Both the position numbers and the translations under genes were made by a program. 64,000 nt of DNA. It comes from Macquaria australasica. Taxonomy: Eukaryota; Chordata; Actinopteri; Centrarchiformes; Percichthyidae. The DNA lies in contig SEMN01000101.1 of the NCBI GenBank assembly GCA_005408345.1, positions 248,001-312,000 on the forward strand, given 5' to 3'. Positions within the stretch are counted from its first letter, which is position 1, and each line of letters opens with the position of its first letter. A model generated the notes under the pieces. That model saw only the letters and a program-made list of their open reading frames with translations. It had not been told where the DNA came from and ran no database searches. Positions 37,801 through 52,800 of this stretch are shown in pieces.

Positions 37801-40800
37801 TAAAGGATCATTCCAGTATTGCATGTCTTACTGCTTTAAGTACAAATTGCATGCGCTTTACTGCTGACCATAATCCAAACCATGATGTAGTTGTTTTTTT
37901 TTTTGATTTTTGAATGTGTTTGTCATGCTGAAAAGAGAGAGACTTGAAACTTGCTTGAGATCATGTCAGCTTTAATTTTAGTCAGAATTATTGTTGCATG
38001 CAAATGCAAACTTTCAAATTCACGTCTCAAAGTCTGTGTTTGCACATGTTTGGTCTAGAAGTTGGAAGTTTTATAAACGTAAAATGTAGGAATATCTTTA
38101 CTGTAATTGTTTCAGCAAGTTTCAAGCTTGTGCAACACAATTTCCGTACTTGAAATTAATTAAAACCTGCTTGGAAGTAGACAAAAAGCAAAAAAATCTA
38201 ATAACCTTTTGTTTGTTTTAGAAAAAAAAAAAGGTTGGCAGTTATCTAACACATGCATAATTGGTAGTAAATGGGCTAAAATATGCACGAGCACTGGCAT
38301 GACCTTTTAATGGGGATGCACACCAATTAATCTCCCACTGTTGCCACTGGTGATATACTGCAGTTAATCACACATTATTCCCAGATATTTTCTTTGCAGT
38401 AAACTCTCTCCCTGGCTGAGATACAAGCCATACTTCTGTGATGAATACTCGACATTCTCAAGATAAATTTGCCTGGGGAAGCAGATTACTCTTTCCTCAC
38501 ACAGAGGTTCCACTAGAGCTCTGTTTTGACTTGTCGTGCTTAATTGCTGTGTCAATTAAAATATTTTTCAGAAACATCATGCGGGCGGGGCAGGGGTCGG
38601 GAGGACCACGAGAGGCTCTGTCTTGTTCACAGCTGTGCATTGCCTGCAGTGCTGATGCAGAGAGAGTAAGAGAAAGTGAGGTTGGGTTGCTGGGGAGTTG
38701 AAGTGGTAAGCAGCCAAACACAAGCATGTGTGTTTTCCTGTCCAAATCAGATTAACATATTATTCTGAGATAGCGGTAACCGAAAAGCACCTTTATCAAG
38801 ATGTAAATGCAAAGTGTATAAAGCGTGAGATAAAACTTATCTGGAAGTGCTGTTGATTTAGGGAGTGTAGATCTACTGTCAAGTAAGATGGACTATTTAG
38901 GAAATGATGGAGCAATTTTTAGCAAATTAACAATGAAATCAATTGATGAAGTCACTTAAACCCAAGGAAAGCGTGTGGCAGCCACCTTTACAATCTAAAT
39001 TTAAGCCTGCATATTGAAAATGATGGTTATCGCCATTGCTTCTTGTGTATCTACTGTGCATCAATGGGGCCAATGATAACATGCCATGTTAACTGCTTAC
39101 ACATTGGAGCTGAGGTTTGTTCTGTTTGGCAAAGTGTAAAAAATCTATTAATGTTGTCTTTTGGGATGAGAAGGACTCGACCCACGGCGGGTTTCATACC
39201 AAATTGATGGTTATTTTCTGAGTGCTGCAAGGCCATGAAAGAGTGTGAGAACGAGGCAGTTTGTTTCACAGCGGAGCTTGCTGGGTCTGTGGTACTTAAT
39301 AGAGCCTAAAGCTGGATTTTTTGTTGTTTTTAAGGGGTTACGGCGTAGTTCTTGAGCTGCCGCAAGTAGCTGTTGGTCATTGGCTATGCCGTAGCTGGCG
39401 TGCACCTCCTCAAAAATGTAACGGGGCTCCATAGTATATATCTATCTAGAGTTGTAGACATTGATGAGAATGAAGACAGCATGAAGCAAGTTTTTAAAAG
39501 TCTCCGTTATCTTCTCCTTTTTAGCAAGACACATCTAGCAAAGCCGTCTTCCCTGCAAGCCTTCTGCAATCACCATTCTCTATCACAATGAATGAAACAA
39601 CATAAATATGACTGCATAGAATATTCTTATATTCAGTAATGAAACAAGGCAGAGCCTCCCACCGTATCTTGTATCCAAAAGTGAATGAAAGAATGTAAAC
39701 ACAGTTACTTTAAGGAATATTGTTAAAGCATGATACAGGAGAGTCCTGGCAAAAGAATGCAGGGTCGTCCACCAAAAAACACAATGCACCATTCACCAGC
39801 AACACACTGCATTGGCCAGTTAAATACGTACAAGCACACATTCCTGGCATATTTTACCATTAACCTCATGATAGAGTTTTTTTTAACACCATACTATGTT
39901 TGGTCTGAACACCCACTAAGGTCTTAGCTCCAAAGAGAAGCCCTCAAGGTCCATCAAAGCACTGAAAAAAACTTTTGGGCCTGGTATGTCTCCTCCCTGC
40001 TGGTTTCTTGTCTTTACCATCTAGGAATTCACTCTGAACAAAGCTGTATTTTAGCCACTTTGCAAGCTATACTTCCGACCTCTCCCGTAGCTCATTACCC
40101 GCTGCCAGAACTGCTTAAGAGGAGGGCTACAGGGTCACAGAGTAGGATATCCTTCCTGTCAGTCAAATGTCAGGGCTGTCAGGTGAGTCTCGCTCTTGCA
40201 GGTTTAAACCCAAGTGGGGAAAGACGGACTAGTCATTAAAATCTCGAAGGGAGGCTGAATTTTGATTTTTGCCGAACCTCAGTATGTCTCCACAGCTGTC
40301 AAGCTGTCTGTATGTCTGCTGCCATGTGTGGATGTCACCTCAGGCACGACTGAGTCGAGAGAGACAAGCTTCCTCTGGGTTAATAAGGAAGAGGGGGGAT
40401 GATGTGGGGACAGATATGAGGAGCTGTGGGGGGAATGTGATCATCTCTTCTTTACTAAAAGTGTTTTTGTGTCATATGGGATTAATATTGTGGATGGATG
40501 CAAAGGAATTTGATTAAGAGTTTCTGGATTTAGAGTGTTTTTTAAGGAACACCACTCCACTACTCTTCTTCTCAGTCCAGTGACCCTGACAGAATATGGT
40601 ATTGAAAACACACATCATATAGTCTACAGTGTTTGTAGATGCGAGTCTCTGACAAAAATATTTTCTACCTGTAATCTCAGTAGCACTGACCAATAGGGAA
40701 AGCAGGCAAAGTGAGCCTGCTGAGGGACATGTATTGTAGTGCAGCAAACTTGTTTGCTCTATTCAGACTTTTCATTTACTCTTCTCCTCCCGTTGGCCCT

Positions 40801-43800
40801 CTCCTCCCTTCCCACTTGCTGCGCCCTGCTGTTATGCCAGCCTCAAAAGTTATAAATGACTGGATTTGGGAGCCTTTCATGGGTTTGTGGATGGGAGTCC
40901 CTTTGTAAGCTTCAAATGTTTTAGGTCAAAGCAAGGCTATCATGCACCCAGAAGAATCATGGATGTGTGAAGTGCGAGTTTGTTATTGAAATGATAAAAG
41001 GAAGTCCTAGAAGGATGGTATATCATACCACTCCAAAAAACAACAGAATGGTTGTTAGAGTGAGTGTGGACCTGTCAAATAAGGAGGGTAAGTGTTCAGA
41101 AAGATACATAAAGCTTTTCTTTTACACCAGGTTGTAGTGCAGCACTGCTGGAGCACTGACCTCTAAGTGCACTCAGTCTCTCGGAGAGATTGCAGCCTGT
41201 GACAGACCATGATGCCGCCCCATTAGCTGAGATAAGGCAGGCAGGGATTGAGAAGCTCAGATCAATGAGTCATTATGGGGAGTGCAGCGCTCTGGCCGCA
41301 AACGTTGCCAGAGTGGGATGCTTATAGTCGTGGCTTAGCGGCAACGCAGCCCAGCAATCCCTCAGCCGCTTCCCACCAACCTGCAGCGAGGCCATCCTGG
41401 TAGAAAACCCAGAAGGCTTTTCTTTGGATTAACCGTTGATTCCATGTCAAATATGCTATCCAGGAATAATGAGACTGGGCATCAACCTTTTCACCTGACA
41501 CTTTTCATATTGCTAGAGCAGCCAGTAGGTTTATTACCTTGACGTGGTTTACTTTAATTCCCATTTATGGATTCTGCTTTTCTGTGGAATGCAGTGGTTA
41601 AACGAAAGGCTTGTTCTCAGGTGTTCTTTCATATGAAAAGAGGATTTAGCTTCTATTGAGAAGAAAAAAGATAAAATAGATGGGTACTGGACAGGTGTTT
41701 TCACCCAACTGAGATCACTGTTAAAACCTTTTAAATGTTAATACTGGTTAATTACAACTTAAGTGCACACCAAGAATATTCAAAAATAATGTCTCACTGC
41801 ACAGAAAACTGTGAGTGTGCAGTAGGTCAAAGTTGAACCAGGAAGTCGGTCTGTAAACTATGATGGATGTTTACAACAGACAGTTTGGGTAATAATTTTA
41901 CCCTTTGCTTTCATTTTCTCTTCCAAATAAGTTTGGACACAACCTACCTGTCTGATTGCTTGTTTTCAGCTGCATTCCCAGATTTCAGCAATTAACTAAT
42001 GAGTACAATGGTATCATAACCAATTAAAATGATGCAGAAATGAGACTCTGTATATAGTTTTTGCTTTTAGGGCTGCCCCCTGAAAGTCGAAGATTTGAAT
42101 TATCAGTCAGAGACTGTCGACTGAGATTCTTCAAGTCGAGCAGTAGTTTTTGAGTTGCTCATAATGAATAGAAGATTTGGGATGCACTCTTAACAGTGAC
42201 ATCAACAAGTGAGTGGACAATGGCCACTTGTTTGTGGTCATCATGCGTGACCAACAACACTGGTTCATTACACGCTGGTCTGTTGTGTGTCTGTGTTGGT
42301 AGACGACAGCAAGATAGAAACACTTAGATCAACCGTGTGTCTTTATTTTAGAAATCTGTTGGTGCAGTTTGATGGGTTGTGTACTGAGAGCCCTCCCTCA
42401 TCCCGTTCTCCTGCATAGGCTGCCCATCTTCCCTGAGGCTCAATGCTCTCTTAATAGCCAACTCCTCTGTGTTACTCTCTGACTACTTTTTGGCTGATAT
42501 TGATCAAACTTGAAAGGGGAGCCCTTAAGTGAATGTGTAAAAAGTCCTGGTAATCAATGATTGACAGTTGGTATTTCCCTCATCAAGGTCACTTTGCCAA
42601 TTTCAGCGTGTAGAAGAGCTGCAGGGCAATCAAGTGATGAGTGAGAAAGAGGGTTTGTTTTGTCCCTTCAGATTTTGCTATACTGGAGGGAGGTCGAGCT
42701 GAGAGACTTTCAATCACAGTAGTACTTCAGCTCCAAGAGCAGGACAGAGCACAGCTGAAGGAGAAATGGGGAAAATCGATCTTTGTGCCACTAGCCTATC
42801 TGCACCCAGCTAGACATAATGCTGCTGTGCTGTTTCAGTCCGCCATTACAGCTACAGTTAATTGAACTGGGACACAACTGCAGTGCTGTTTTTGTGCAGT
42901 TAAATTCATTCAGAACGAGTACATCACACTTTTGAGTGTGTTATTCTTAGCCATTTGATCCCTGTAATATATACACATTGTTGTAAAGAAGATGTATAGC
43001 CCTGTGGTTAGAGCTCAGCCAAGACAACCTGTGGAGCGGCATTTCACCGCCAAAAGGTACTACACATTACTGTTCGACCTGATTGCACCTGAAGTCACTA
43101 AATACGTTTTGACAAGCACGTTTTCTTTAAATGTGTTTAAATAAAAGCTAGTGACTAAATGAGGTCCTGCTGGGCTGTCAGCGAAGGGTAAGACCCATCA
43201 AGTTCACCACTTATGAGCTTAATATTACATGTCTGTATTGCTCCTGCGGCAGACAGGCAGCAGAGCTTTGTTCATAAAGGTCCCACCTCTTCGGATTAAT
43301 TCTGTTTGGCTGGAAATGTGAGAAAAAAACGAGAAGTCTCCCCTGATTTAGAAAGCATATTGTCTGAGTTGGGAAAGAAATGAAGTGTTTATGGTGAGGA
43401 AAAAAGAGGCCATGCTGAGGGGGTTTGAAGGAAGAGAATGAGGATGCTTTGGCTGTGTGTCTCTCTTTTTCTCTCCAAGGGCTGAGGTTTTGGTCAACAT
43501 TGCCAAAGCAAATACCTCCATATTCCACCTCAGAGGAACCAATATGAACCTTTCACACGCTTCTTGCTTTCGCCTGTTCTGTACCTTCCATCTGGACTTA
43601 CTTCATTTCTTCTTAGTTCACTTGCTGGGTTTGCATGTGTAGAGGGACTGCTGTAATGGACACTTTCAATTTGTATCCATTACAGCGTTGTTGCATCTCA
43701 TGATTACAATGTGTTTAAATGTCTCCAGCTGCCGCATGTGTAAACCATCACTAGTCACACTTGTTGTGTGCGAGGTACTTAACTTGCGTGTGTATATGTG

Positions 43801-46800
43801 CATGCTATGCATATTATCTGTACGTGTGTGTGAGAGACAGAGGGATGAGGTCCAAGAAGGCACACACACATACACATCTCCCTCTCACCCACTCTGTCTG
43901 CTTCTCTCTTTATCCATCTCCTGCGGTTATCGGGCTGATTGTATCACCCTGTTAGCTGCAGGGAGATTACCAGTGACAAACTGGGATGGCTAAATCGGCT
44001 TGGTAAACTCGCTGACCCAACAAACCACCACCACCCCCGCGCCACTATCTCCTTAACACCACCTTACATGGGCATAGAGTGTGGTCGGCCAAAACAAAAG
44101 TCTTAACACAGATAAAGCCCGGAGGAACTATCTAGGTGAAGACTGAATTTAATAAAATCAGGCCGATGTAACGCACTGATATAGGGCAAGTAGAGGAAAT
44201 GAAATGGACTTTGTTGATAACAATTGCCATTGCTAAACACAATCTAGGGTTAGGGTTATAGACAAGTATAGTGCAAGTATTATTGTGAAAATGTGCCAAA
44301 ACTCTGGATTATACTGTTAAGCAATGTTTTTTTGCGTCAACCAAAATAAAACCACTAAAAATACCCAGAAACAGAAATTGGTCAGTTGGGGGCAGCTTCT
44401 CCCACCAGATTGATTCCTCACATCTTAAGGGAACCTATTATCTCGTTCTGACTCAGAGAGAGGATAAGAGTTCAGAGCCTTAGAAGGCCCTTTAAAACAA
44501 CCGTGGTTTACGTACAGCAGGCTTATAGCATCAGAGAGCACGATGGAATCAGTGGCTTTTGCTCTCCATTGTTTTGTAACCTCCAAACAGGTCTCATTTA
44601 GTGGCTGCAGAACTTGTGCTGGTTCAGGGGGGATTAGGGTCAGATTATGCTGAACAGAACTGTGTGTATGAAAAGTGCCGGAAACCGAACTGCAGTCTTA
44701 GTGTTGCACTCAGAAAAGTGATGGAAATAGTTGTTTCAAGAATGAAACCCCCCCTCCCCAAATGTGACATCAGAAAGGTGTGTTCGACCATCCGACAAGC
44801 ATACTGGCAGCTTTAGCCCTGTGACCCTCCATTCCCATGGGAGCATGTGCTAGAGATGCAGACCATTTCGGGTTTCCCCTGACTGACAGGCCCAGCGAGG
44901 CAGCGGCAGCGGAAAACACAAAGCTGTTTATAAAAGGCTAATCGCCTTCATTTCAGATGAGCGCCCTTTGAATAGAGAAAGTAACTGATGAGGCAAAATG
45001 CAATGACACTGCTGACATACGTGTGGAAAAATGGGATTTGTCTTCTAATCACACTTCCTGTCCCCAAGGCCTGGGAATCAGGGGCGCATCGGAACCCAAC
45101 TGATCGCTTGCTTCTGTTCAAAGAAGGGGTGAACGAGAGGATTGTCCCATTATCCTCCTGCTTCCATCAACATCATCTGCCTCTTGTCAAGTATGACTGA
45201 TGATAGGCCAGAGAAACCCTACATGGCAAATAAAATGGTAAAAAGCTTTCCTGCCCCAACCCACAACTTCTCCTTCGCCCAGCCCCCCAAGGAACAGGAA
45301 GATAAGTGCTGAGGTGACACCAAATGCACTTAGTCAGGGTGAAGGAGCAGTGGGAGCCTGGTCGGAGGAAGAGACCTGGACCAGAGCCACAATGGCTGCT
45401 GTCACAATCTGTCCTGCCTTCTTGTCATTCTCAGGAAGGGGCTGGAACAACTGGCCTCCCACACTGTGACCCCACACTGCTCCAACAAATAAGGCATTCA
45501 TAACCACAGGGCATGATAGTGGGTCACTGGTGTCACATACATTAGGTTGCTATATCCTGTGTCTGTTCAATTGTAAATCTTCCACTGGCCTGTCAGGATG
45601 CACCTGAGAGACACAGAGATGTATTGTCACATTGAGACATTTTTCATCACTGCCTGACGTAGTTTTCTCAGTCGTGGATTCAAGCTGCCAAGAAAGCCTT
45701 TTCCTTTGAAATAAACTGTTTTAAAGGAGAAGATGTTGCTCCATTGATACAAATAAAACAGTTAGTTTCCTTCTTTGGATGGAAACTACTTGGACTGCAG
45801 AAGATGCAGACTTACTTTACCAGAGCACGGCATGGAAAACAGTCGACATGAAGTTAATAACAAAAAAAGAAAATTTAAAACCTCAGCTGGAAGTCAGCCT
45901 GTGGCAGCTTAAACCTGTCTTTTTGATGCCCTTTGATGCAATTTGTCATGTCTGGCAGTTGACATTAGCATAAGATATTCTCTGTCAAACCAGAAATATC
46001 ACAAAGATCAACATTTAATAATGTTTCTGTGAGACATTCACGATGAAAAGTAAATATTTTTCCATGGAAACCCCTGAGCAGATTCTTACAAACATGACAG
46101 ATCCTCTGTAGATTCAGCTATTAAAAAATCACTTTCTTGCTGAAATGTGACAACAGCTTTCATACATTTGAATGGAACTGAATTTAGAGGCTGAATTTGT
46201 GGCTTTACGTGCTGTGGGACAGTGGATTCATTCAGCTTTAATGGGCTACTGTCCTTAAACAATCTTTCAGACTGTCTCTTGTATGATTTCTGTTTTTGGT
46301 TAAGCACAGCAGGGTTTCAGTATTTTTGCTTTCAACATTCCCATAGAGCCTGAGTTTAAGACCTCTCCATTTTCAGTATCTTGAACATTTTACTGATAGA
46401 GGAAGACTGAAAGAGACCCATCTTCATTACAACAAGGTCCAGGTTCTGGTCTCATAGCTCCCAGGTGCAGACACCCTCTGGGACCAGACAGCAGAACCAG
46501 AGACGGTAGAGTGTGTTTTTGCGTCTGAGTGTGTCCAGTATATGGGGATTATAGTCTGACATGAAGCTGAGGCATGCCAGGTTAAGATAAGGGAGGCTAA
46601 AGGTAACAGGGCTCTTTCACTCTGGGCTTTATGTTTAGTCTTTGTGGCTGCTCCCTTTAAAGTTATTCTGATAATTCTGCAGTGCTGTTACTTTGTTCCT
46701 CTGATACAAACACTTGAGCGCATGCTTGTCTGTTACCTCCTCTGGCTTCTCTCCTATAGCAGCATTAAAATGAATTTACCATGCTAAATGTACTCAGGAA

Positions 46801-49800
46801 ACCAGAAGGTATGCACATAACTGCGGCTAGACAGATACCATATACCAGTGATTCATTGGTTCACGGGGTGTAGTAATTCACAGTTTTAGTGCATGTGGAT
46901 CTCCGCTGAGCTGGATCTCAGGGCTGGGAAGGGTTAGAGTGATGGCAGAGAGGTTACAACCCGGAGCCCAGTGAGTCATGCTCAACATACACTCTCTCTC
47001 TCTCCCTCTTTCTTTTCTTTTACTCCTGTTGAACACAGGCTCATTGCGATTCTGGACAGGCCATCCAATAATGCCACTTTACCCCAGGCAATCCCTGTTT
47101 CCTGATTCCACTCAGGCTGAGGAGAGATAACCCTGACCCTAAGCTAATCCCAGATTAAACCAGAACATAAAGCGCTGCCACTGCTGCCCAGCGACCTCTG
47201 ACCTCCTCACGTCTCCTGGGCCACGCTGCAGCAGCCCTGCTGACCAGCACAATCCTGGTTTTATGCTGTCCAGAGCATGTTAGGGCATTTGTACCATTTA
47301 AAATAATCTAAAGAGTTCAGATTGCTTTAGATGGAGGCAGCAACTACTAATTTTTTGGCCAAGTCTCCTGTGACTGAAAAATGCAACTGATTCACAACAA
47401 CAGTTAAGGTTGCAGAAGGATTGTCAGAATTGACATGTGGAATGGGAACGGGGCAAGATGTGTCACTGTTGAGCTGGATACTGCTAATGAAACACATGTC
47501 AGTTAAAACAGAGCCATGTTTGTGCAGATGTGTGCGATTAGATCAAGACTCTCATGGGAGGATCTCCTTCCCTACTAGTTCTCCATATTTCACATCCTCC
47601 TCAGCTGGATTTCCACCTTTATACATGTCTGCTAGATTGAGGGAGAAAGGTGCTCATTTGTTTGGAGAGAGAACTCAGGTCCAACAGTGCACATTATTGG
47701 CTTTAAATGTATTAAGGGCTCTAGTTTGAGGTCTAAACAAGGGGAAGATTAAAAGACGAGACAGAGGTGGTAGGTGTGATTTAAGTTTTGGTCATAGATT
47801 CCTCATCACCTTCTTGTGTTTTTTTTGTTCAACCAAATCTGTCTGCTGTTACAAGAGTTAACATGAAAATTGAGAAAACTGTGTACCTCCTCCCTGTACC
47901 CACCCCCACCTCTTCACCCTCTCAACCTGTCCGTCAGCGCACTGGGTTTGGCCAGCAACAGGAGAGGGGCTTAGGTGATGTGAGCCAGAGGCCCTGTGAT
48001 AAGGCCATCTCTCTGCATGAGAGCTCATCAGAGCTGACAGTGAATACAAATTGGTGCCATTGGGGAAGGGGGGGGGCACTACAGTGGCTCCTAATTATAG
48101 AGCGGGTGAGCCCCCCAGGTCGGCAGGGGAGTGGCGGGGTGGGGGTTGTGGAAGGGGGGGGGGGGGGGCGCGGGGGCTGCGGCGGTAACGAGGTGGCGAC
48201 GTTGGTAAACAGTAAGGTGTCACATCTCACAGAGCATCATGGTGCACCTTCTGGATACTGTGAGGTCAGGAGTGGTGGTTAATGATGTGTGATATGGGAG
48301 CACTTTTAGTGCCTATTATGACGGATCACATTCAACATGTGTTGAGACAAGAGAGGGTCACACCTTTTCCCTAATGAGGGAGCTCACAGCGACAGAATAC
48401 AAACAACCTGCCATTTTTAGCCAAGTAGCTTCACTTTATTGTGGTTTGAGAGCTGGTAAAGCCCAGCAAGGAGTCAAACCACTTCTATTCTAAATTACAA
48501 ACCTAATTTGATGCTGTGTCAGATTAAAGCAACACATTTGATCATGTTAGTCATAATTGTGTTTTGGTGATTCATTTCGTGCTGTCAGGTGTTTCCAGTA
48601 TGACTGACACATTACAGCCTTTGAGTGGACAAAAAAGCACTGTTTGTCACCATAATAATAGCTAAATAGACAACAAAGCAGAAACCTCTTAAGAGTGAGT
48701 CTTTGGAGAGTCTAAACAGGGAAACCTCTTTTAGTTGCAGTTCCAAAGTGTGGACCATCATCCGCCATACTTTGGTTTAAACAGGATGACCAACGTGTCT
48801 GTGCAGTGTTTGACATAGGCCGTATTCAGACCAAATCAGGCGTTGCGGTGATTAGCACAGGGTTATGCGGCAGTGTGAGACTGTCACTACATGGCCATGT
48901 TGATTGTAGCACAAGTAGAAATACTAACCAGCACTCCCAACTTGAAGAGCGATACAACACCAAGCGACTGCACGGCGATTAACGCCTGTGTACTCCCTCA
49001 TGGCAGGGTTGTACAGCTCTGGAAAGGTCATCATGGCGGCAATCAATCAGTCTCTCTTCCATCTTCACAGCTGCTCGGTAAACAGCGGAATGCTACAATG
49101 CTACATGGTAAACAAGGTTCTTCTTCACCTGGGCATCGTTCCGTTTTGACCACCTGCATGATTGGCCACCGCAGCATGACGTCGGTTGCGTTTCTCCAAA
49201 AGTTGTTTAAACTTTTTTCGTGGCAGGGCCCCTGCGGTCCCCACTGCTACAGCCTAAACGCACTACCCACACTCAAATGAATGGGAGGACTGGCGCCTGA
49301 ATTTGACCAATGCTGCCTTCATTGAGAAAGGCTGTACTTAAAATGTATACAAATATATATTTTTCATTCAAAATATACAGTGGAATAATTTTATATTCCT
49401 TAAAGAGCAACTTAACACCCCATTTTAGCTTGAACACACCCCCTTCAGAGCTCTGAACCCTGACACAAGGGTCAAGAGAACAGAATTACTGGATTTTCTG
49501 TGGAAAAAACACTGTGACAGATAATCAGGACTAGTAATGATGATCACATAGATTTAAATAGTTTTGCAATAACTGTGCAGAGTCATGCCTGGTTAATTTT
49601 ACCAAGTTTGAAGTTAGATGATAGCGAGCAAAGTTGCTTGTGTTGATACTTTGTTTGTATGGGGCAGGTGTTTGTATAGGCGTGCTGTTATGTCTGTGTT
49701 TTCTCTCTTAGCAGCAAGCTGCAGAGCCTGTCTCTCCTCCAGGATGCTTGCACACACACACACACACAGAGAAAGAGAGAGAGAGGATTCAGCAAAGCTT

Positions 49801-52800
49801 GACCACGTCGCTGAGACCACATCACAAAAGATTACCGTTCCTTTGTGGGCCAGGCTCTTTGGCATTACCAGTGGGTCAGATCATATCTCTGCATCCTGTG
49901 CCCTTGCATATTTGTTATCTGCTGAATGACGCGTCCTATCTGATGTGACACGGTGGCCGAGCCTCTGACCGCTTTTATTATCCTCCGTCCCACAGAGTGA
50001 CTAAGCCGAGGCGAGCAGCTGCTGCGTTCACATGCTGTTATCGTTCCTTTTCATTTAGCAGCACAGCTAACCTCATACCCACTCTTCAGCAATCACACAG
50101 GCATTCTTTAACAACTGTGTCACTTCTCTACTGGCTTTGAAGCGTGCAGCTTACATAAACCCAAATAACTCATGTAAATGTTTGACATGAAGACAAGTTG
50201 TGTTGAAAGGAGCTGTTGAAGGAGAGTGAAGGAAGGCGCTGTGGGCCCACAGAGTGCCTGATTAGAAGTGACTCTGCTAACAAGATAGCAGTGCAGGTGC
50301 CTGTTCAGCCCTCCAGCGGCCACACACTTGTCCATATGCAGGAGAGGGTTCTTTAATCTCCATCTTCATGATTGTGAGCTCAGTGATCGCCCCTATATTA
50401 GGCACTTCCTTATCCTGCAGATACAGGAAGTCACTGTGAGAACGTTTTGCTAGATTAAGATAAGAGAGAGAACCACAGCCGCTCTCAGATAGAGGTGTCT
50501 GGGTACAAGCCAACTCCACTCCTACTGTGTACATTCAGTAAAATCTCTGAAGTTTTTTGAATAAACAAGCTGTACTCAAAGAACTCATCTAAAAACGCAT
50601 CGTCACATTTTGTTAAGTGCACACACAATAAGCTTGTGTTTTTTCTGCTTTTTACAGCTTTGTCAGGACACTTTGTAGGAAGGTGCAAATTCATTTACAC
50701 CCAGCAGTTAAATACTACAAAGCAAGTCAACATTCTCAAATAAAGTTTCATTTGCTTGAGCTAAGTAGTCATTTTCCCAACTTATTCAAATCAGACCAAA
50801 GCATCACCCACAGGGAAAAGCCAAGAATATTCTCTCTGAGAACGATTGGCATGTTTGCAATAGATAAGTAAACAGGAATCTGCTGAAGCAACATTAAAAG
50901 GCCTTGTTACAGTAGGATGAAGACAGATTGACACAGTCCTCCCTGATCACACAGCAGATATCAGCTGCCCGTGCGCTCAATCTCAGCCTGATTCTCAGGC
51001 TCATGTTTTGTTTTGTTTTGTTTTTTTGGCACTGTGCTCAAGAGAACAATTGCACCTTTATACAGGTACATGGGCAGCAGACACTTCCTAACTATTTCAC
51101 TGACTAAGACTAAATTAATGAGAAAATCTTCGACTTCCATAAGGTAATGCATGTCATGTCAAGCAAGTCTCTTAAACCTGTGGCACTGTCGCCTTTGGCG
51201 TCTCAACTCATTACTGCTCCTTGTTAAAAGTTGACCAAACTGCCAGCTAGGCAACCTTTGCAATTGTCCAAAAAAAAAAAAAAAACGTCTTTAAAGCTAT
51301 TTTGTGCAGCACTCCATCAGTGCTGGTGAAGTGAAGTGTGCCTTCTGAAGAGTAATGCGAGTGTCTTAACTGGAGTTTTCCTCCTCTGCATTGACAGCAT
51401 TCAAAATATTTGGCCAGGATTCCTGACAAGTGCTGCCTTTGATGTGAGAGAGCATGCCACCTCTCCCGCCCCCCTCTTAAACACCCTAATTATCACTCCT
51501 GCCACTCCGGTGCATGTGAACTAACGCACCTCTTTCTGACAGGTTGGAAACTGCCTCAGGACACTGCTCAGGTAGTGCAGCTTGTTTATGATGTGCCAGG
51601 GGCTAACAGGGTATTTCTGTCGCTTTATGACACAACCTTTGCAGACTGAATTAAACCCTATATTTAACAAGATTTTTCAATTCAGCGTGATTTCAGTAGA
51701 ATAGATCATGGCGAATGTGTTCCAGCTTTAGTGCCTCACTGTGATCTTGCTGGGATCTCTGGACAGAGGGACGGTCTGATGCAGTGGCTGCAGTTTCTAA
51801 TTATCAGCCACACGTTCCACAAGGGAAAACCACAGACCCGTGAACTGAGCAGGTGATTGCTACACACTTCGCTCCACATTGTTCACTGCTCCCTTCCTGT
51901 TCAGTGTGGAAGCAACAGACCGCAAACTTTTGTCTTCTCCCATCCCCCATACTCTGTACCTTTCAGTAGTTCTCTACAGGGAGTAGTGCAGGCTTCAAGC
52001 AGCAACATGCTCTGAGCTGTCATTGGCAGCGGCCTGCACTTTTAATTTACCCAATTTGAAACCAGAGAAATATGCAGTGGGGTGGAACACCCATATCAGT
52101 GTCATGTAGCGAGTATGCACTGTGCTGTCAAGAGGCAGAATGTGTATTTACTCCATCTTAATTCTCTCTCTCTCTCTTCGATGTTTTGTTAAACACACAG
52201 TTCAGAGTTTTCCATGATCACTTCCCCGTTGCTTCTTGTGGATTTGCCAGGAAAGTTATGAGTGGGGTGGGCTGTGTACTGTTAAGTCACGCTGGATGCA
52301 GTAATCGTTCCTTAATGAGAGGAAGTTCTGATGTTACCAGTGGAGTAGGATGCATTAACAGCTGAATATGATACATAAAATCCAGTCTCCTCTTTCCCTT
52401 GACAGCATGGTGGGAAATCATTTCATATAAGACAGCATTAACCAGTGGGCTTTCTTATTTCTGGAGATGTGATCTTGAGAGTGTACCGCATGCCAGTGAA
52501 CTTTTCCTGTCCAAACATATTTCCAAAGTAAACTCGGCCCGTTGGCTATTAATTTAAGATGGAGAGATATGCTATAACATGCAGGCCTGCAGCCCCGGAG
52601 ATCACCGTCAGCAGCCAAGTATTCTCTCAGGAGGAGGTGGGCTGGCTCCGTCTGACAGTGAGGCATGTCTCTCCTCTATGTTTCTATACCTCATTTAACC
52701 CGGCAAGCTGACAAAATACATTCTTATTTATAATGGTCTGAGGAAAGGGGCAATCAGACGGGGGGACACATCCAGTACTTCCCAGTACAACCCCTGTTTT

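Noticed and set aside
44245..44258. Telomere-like TAGGGTTAGGGTTA
   Set aside because: Only about two units, expected by chance; no longer telomeric array.
47788..48282. 164-codon open frame, the longest in the window
   Set aside because: Its second half is Gly/Arg-rich only because it crosses the G-rich tract, and the overlapping opposite-strand Pro-rich frame shows the same artefact.
51270..51285. A run considered as a retrotransposon poly-A tail
   Set aside because: No retroelement body, tRNA-like promoter or target duplication could be seen around it.
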